Source: Denitratimonas tolerans
GTDB lineage: Bacteria; Pseudomonadota; Gammaproteobacteria; Xanthomonadales; Xanthomonadaceae
NCBI RefSeq assembly: GCF_037203605.1
Contig: NZ_JBBDHC010000014.1
Location: 26,450 to 90,449, forward strand
Reading direction: 5' to 3'
Length of the DNA stretch: 64,000 nucleotides
Of the stretch, positions 61,556 through 64,000 are shown in pieces. Below the pieces are notes generated by a model. The model worked only from the letters and a program-made list of their open reading frames with translations, was not told where the DNA came from and did not search any database. Each line of letters begins with the position of its first letter. Positions within the stretch are counted from its first letter, which is position 1. The position numbers and the translations under genes were made by a program.

Positions 61556-63145
61556 ATGCGTGATCCCGCCCCGCAAATCGCCCGGTTCCAGCGTCGCCGC
61601 CAGCGGCGCAGGCGGTGTTCCGGCTTCACCTACGGCAACGGCCTGATCCACAGCCGGACGCTGAACGCGCGCGGCCTGCCGCAGCGCATCCGCGACCACA
61701 GCGGGGTCGCCTCGCGGCTGGACTACAGCTACGGCTACGACAGGCACGGCAACGTCACCTCCATCCTCGACGGCGTGAACGCCAACGAGAACCGCAGCCT
61801 GCAATACGACGCGCGTGATCGCCCGATCGTCGCTACCGCGCCCAACATCTACGGCGAGGAAATCTACGACTACGACGCGCTCGACAACGTGCGCCGCGTG
61901 GCCGGCTATCCCAACGGCCTGGGCGGCTACGTGCAGGACCACCGCTACCAGTACGACGCCAGCCAGCGCCTGTATCGCATCGACAACGAACTGGGCGCGC
62001 AGCAGTGGGGCTTTGCCGGCAATGGTTTTGGCGAAACCTACACCCGCACCGGGCACGGGCAGAGCTGGAACTACCAGTGGAACGCCGCCGGTCGCATGAC
62101 CCGCGCCACCCGCTACTACGCCGGCAGCACCTGGGAGAACTACGTCTACGACACCCACGGCCACCGCACGCGCTCGACCAGAAACACCGGCAGCACGCGG
62201 TTCCAGGTGTACAGCCGCGCCGGCCAGCTGCTGTACACAGAAGACAGCCGCGACAACCAGCGCATCGACTACATCCACCTCGGAAACAAGCTCGTCGCCC
62301 AGCGCAGCCGTCCGCTGGCCGGCAGCACCGTCACGACCACCTGGCACCACACCGACCATATCGGCAGCGCCAACGTCGAGACCAACGCCGCCGGCGTCCA
62401 GACCCAGCGCACCGTGCGCATGCCCTACGGCGCGCCCTACAGCGGCGTCTACCGCGAAGGCCCGGGGTTTGCCGGCCACGTGACCGACACGCAGACCAAC
62501 CTGACCTACATGCAGCAGCGCTACTATGACCCGATCGCCCAGCGCTTCCTGAGCCCGGACCCGGTGGACGTGAGTCCCGCCAACGGGAGCAACTTCAATC
62601 GGTATTGGTATGCCAATAACAACCCATACAAGTACCGTGATCCCGATGGTCGCTACGTAGAGTCCATCTGGGATGCTGCGAGCATAGCTGTCGGCGTCGT
62701 CAGCCTCGCTGGCAATGTGTGGGATGGCAACTGGTCAGCGGCAGCAGCGGATGTCGGTGGAATTGCGATAGATGCCGCAGCACTCGCCCTTCCTGTGCCC
62801 GGTGGGGCGGGCATGGCTATCCAAGCATCGCGGCAGGCGGACAACGCGGCCAGTGCAATCAATGGGCTGAACCTCAATAAGCAACTCGCCAGCGAGTCAC
62901 AGACATCAAGGATTCTTGCTGGCGAAGGCGAAGCGATTGCAGGTGCTGGAACGGATAAGGCACTTAGAGATGCGCCACGCCTTGCCGATCAGTATGGCGG
63001 GGCCGCTGGGGACTGGAGCAAGGTCAGCGGAGGGAACCATGTTGCGCCGGACGGAACGAAAATCGAGACACACGGCTACGAAAACAAAGCAACTGGGCAG
63101 ATAGTTGAGTTGAAGACCAAGCTCATTGACGAGGGCAAGCGATGA
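61556..63145 (+). CDS. Truncated Rhs/YD-repeat protein with second C-terminal tip
   Basis: A 529-codon frame. True Rhs sequence starts near residue 21 ('GFTYGNGLIHSRTLNARGLP'). The first 20 residues are Arg/Gln-rich junction sequence, so the N-terminal 1000 or so residues of a full Rhs protein are missing. YD repeats ('YDRHGNVTSILDG', 'YDYDALDNVRRVAGY') run to the core end 'YYDPIAQRFLSPDPVD'. The second tip ends 'RLADQYGGAAGDWSKVSGG' and 'ETHGYENKATGQIVELKTK', a short domain seen on Rhs proteins whose activity I cannot name. Overlaps its immunity gene (ATGA). Confidence 0.8.
   Translation: MRDPAPQIARFQRRRQRRRRCSGFTYGNGLIHSRTLNARGLPQRIRDHSGVASRLDYSYGYDRHGNVTSILDGVNANENRSLQYDARDRPIVATAPNIYGEEIYDYDALDNVRRVAGYPNGLGGYVQDHRYQYDASQRLYRIDNELGAQQWGFAGNGFGETYTRTGHGQSWNYQWNAAGRMTRATRYYAGSTWENYVYDTHGHRTRSTRNTGSTRFQVYSRAGQLLYTEDSRDNQRIDYIHLGNKLVAQRSRPLAGSTVTTTWHHTDHIGSANVETNAAGVQTQRTVRMPYGAPYSGVYREGPGFAGHVTDTQTNLTYMQQRYYDPIAQRFLSPDPVDVSPANGSNFNRYWYANNNPYKYRDPDGRYVESIWDAASIAVGVVSLAGNVWDGNWSAAAADVGGIAIDAAALALPVPGGAGMAIQASRQADNAASAINGLNLNKQLASESQTSRILAGEGEAIAGAGTDKALRDAPRLADQYGGAAGDWSKVSGGNHVAPDGTKIETHGYENKATGQIVELKTKLIDEGKR
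62225..62574 (+). repeat. 350-bp near-identical Rhs block, copy 2
   Basis: Second copy of the block at 60129-60478, here in its natural place inside a YD-repeat frame. Similarity continues at a lower level for about 200 bp (the 'VESIWDAAS' region) before the tips diverge. The copies are in direct orientation about 2.1 kb apart, so recombination between them would delete the first toxin-immunity pair or fuse the second tip to other cores. Confidence 0.9.
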
Positions 63146-63552
63146 GAGTCAGGTGCTTGAGCAGCTTTCTGAAGGATGATCAGCGTGCGGCAATCGGATT
63201 GCCACAAGGGGAGTCGATCAGGTACGCAATTACGCCGGGCAGCGAGTACGTTGTGCTCGGGTTGAGTGTGAAGCCGCAAGGTTCTAGAAATGGCTCAGGG
63301 CTCTTTGTGGAAATTGCAAATGACTGGGGGCAGTGTCGTGGCATCTCGATCAGCCTTTTTGAAGTCATAGATGCGCGGTGTTCCAAGTACTGGCATGTAC
63401 GAAGCCATGAAAATGGAACGGTGCTTTTGTGGCCGGAAGAGTTCTATGAAGAGTACTTCCTTGATGACTTGATCGAAGGCGATGCGCGTGCGCGTCAAAT
63501 ATTTGCAGATTTGGTGTCTCGCATGGATACCGAGGTGCAAGAGGAGCCCTGA
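63142..63552 (+). CDS. Putative immunity protein of the second Rhs tip
   Basis: A 136-residue cytoplasmic protein whose ATG overlaps the Rhs stop (63142-63145). It starts 'MRVRCLSSFLKDDQR' and contains 'IRYAITPGSEYVVLGLSV' and 'WHVRSHENGTVLLWPEEFY', an alpha/beta fold pattern seen in small immunity-type proteins downstream of Rhs tips. No enzymatic motifs. The role rests on position, coupling and size. Composition is less GC-rich than the core, as for the other cassette. A strong hairpin follows. Confidence 0.7.
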   Translation: MRVRCLSSFLKDDQRAAIGLPQGESIRYAITPGSEYVVLGLSVKPQGSRNGSGLFVEIANDWGQCRGISISLFEVIDARCSKYWHVRSHENGTVLLWPEEFYEEYFLDDLIEGDARARQIFADLVSRMDTEVQEEP

Positions 63553-63569
63553 TCCTTCGACTTGCCCCC

Positions 63570-63593
63570 AAGGCCCGCCATTCGGCGGGCCTT
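63570..63593. terminator. Hairpin terminator between immunity gene and integrase fragment
   Basis: A perfect 10-bp stem AAGGCCCGCC-ATTC-GGCGGGCCTT lies 17 nt after the immunity stop and 11 nt after the integrase stop on the other strand. Moderately T-rich sequence (TTGTCCTTT) follows on the plus strand, so termination is likely at least rightward, and it may work in both directions. Confidence 0.8.
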
Positions 63594-63604
63594 GTCCTTT
63601 GCCG

Positions 63605-63945
63605 TCACCGCAGATAGATCATCTTGACCCACCGCCCGCGCCCATCCCCGTGGCCCAAGTCCATGCTGGTGCGTGCCAGCGCCTCGGCCATCGGGATGCC
63701 GGCGTCCAGATAGGCCTCCACCCGCTCCCGCGCAAAGGCATAGCGCAAGCTGTGCCCCTGCACCCCGAGCCGATGCATCGCATTGCGATACCACGCCTCG
63801 GCCTGCTTGAGGCGCTTGCCCTGCGCCAACCGGCCTTGGGTGCCCGGCACCTGCAACGCCTCGCGCACCGTGGCCAGCGCCAAGGCCGGGTTCGGCAGAT
63901 GCGTGGTGCGTACCTTGCCGCCCGAGCCTGTCAGGAATTTTGTGT
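63605..63945 (-). pseudogene. 3' fragment of a tyrosine integrase (Integrase_1 type)
   Basis: The minus-strand frame ends 'GHSLRYAFARERVEAYLDAG' and 'MDLGHGDGRGRWVKMIYLR', with His-x-x-Arg, Leu-Gly-His and the terminal Tyr of tyrosine recombinases, and matches the Integrase_1 family of Xanthomonadaceae elements. Homology begins near 'GKVRTTHLPNPALALATV' (about 63925). Upstream residues ('MAVAWYASHTKFL') are unrelated and come from other DNA, so the gene has lost its N-terminal two thirds, apparently to an inserted element at about 63940. Confidence 0.7.
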
Positions 63946-63979
63946 GTGAGGCATACCATGCTACTGCCAAGGAGTACGT

Positions 63980-64000
63980 ATGCCACGCAAGAAGAAGACG
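63980..64000 (+). CDS. Start of a gene cut by the window edge, possibly a transposase
   Basis: ATG at 63980 has a good ribosome site AAGGAG (63969-63974) and reads 'MPRKKKT' to the edge. A basic start directly at the point where the integrase is interrupted suggests the first gene of an insertion sequence whose left end lies near 63940. Only seven codons are visible, so the family is unknown. Confidence 0.35.

Overview
The window reads as high-GC DNA of a gammaproteobacterium of the Xanthomonadaceae (Lysobacter / Luteimonas / Stenotrophomonas / Pseudoxanthomonas group). The grounds are a copL-copA-copB copper operon, GTAG-type palindromic repeats like those of Stenotrophomonas, a SmeT/SmeDEF-like efflux locus, a TonB-dependent receptor of the Oar type, and Rhs and tyrosine-integrase families common there. 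The species cannot be fixed from the sequence alone. No rRNA, tRNA or CRISPR array was seen.

Region 1 (1-20144, nearly all on the minus strand) is a large copper/silver/heavy-metal resistance island. In transcription order from the right it holds a frameshifted CDF metal transporter; copL-copA(multicopper oxidase)-copB-cytochrome c-NTF2-like-DUF411-Cys-rich copper storage protein; copC-copD-tatA-tatB; the copper ATPase copA-cueR; a copper chaperone followed by a remnant of a second copper ATPase; a small Cys/His protein-cusC-cusB-cusA; and merR-DUF2933. Three MerR/CueR-type promoters with 19-bp spacers are visible. The set covers the cytoplasm (CueR, CopZ, ATPase, Csp), the periplasm (oxidase, CopC, DUF411) and the envelope (CusCBA, CopB, CopD). 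The extra TatA/TatB pair has no TatC and probably serves the Tat-exported oxidase.

Region 2 (20145-29872) is accessory DNA, less GC-rich by eye. It holds a 988-residue SF2 helicase with a nuclease-like C-terminus flanked by imperfect direct repeats, a DUF2026 protein with a Cys-His-Asp triad, a convergent DUF4209 protein with an HEPN Rx4H motif, a divergent TnpS/TnpT cointegrate-resolution pair without a transposase, a ParS-like antitoxin with an internal stop, and a truncated Xer-activation-factor-like gene whose start codon lies in a dif-like site. It looks like a candidate defence island in a transposon/IMEX scrapyard.

Region 3 (30212-44390) looks like ordinary chromosome: a patatin phospholipase, a TetR-controlled RND efflux operon, an acyl-CoA dehydrogenase, a CDF transporter and a large secreted metalloprotease.

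Region 4 (44428-60096) is a divergent pair of tightly overlapping operons that reads as a peptidoglycan-peptide uptake and catabolism system. The left arm is transglutaminase lipoprotein-TonB receptor-(attenuator)-diaminopimelate-decarboxylase-like-serine D-peptidase-D-amino acid dehydrogenase. The right arm is NlpC/P60 lipoprotein-L-Ala-D/L-Glu epimerase-MurR/RpiR regulator-L,D-transpeptidase-like-DAACS symporter-M19 dipeptidase.

Region 5 (60097-64000) holds two Rhs C-terminal toxin/immunity cassettes that share a 350-bp, almost identical block, then a 3' integrase fragment apparently cut by an insertion sequence at the right edge.
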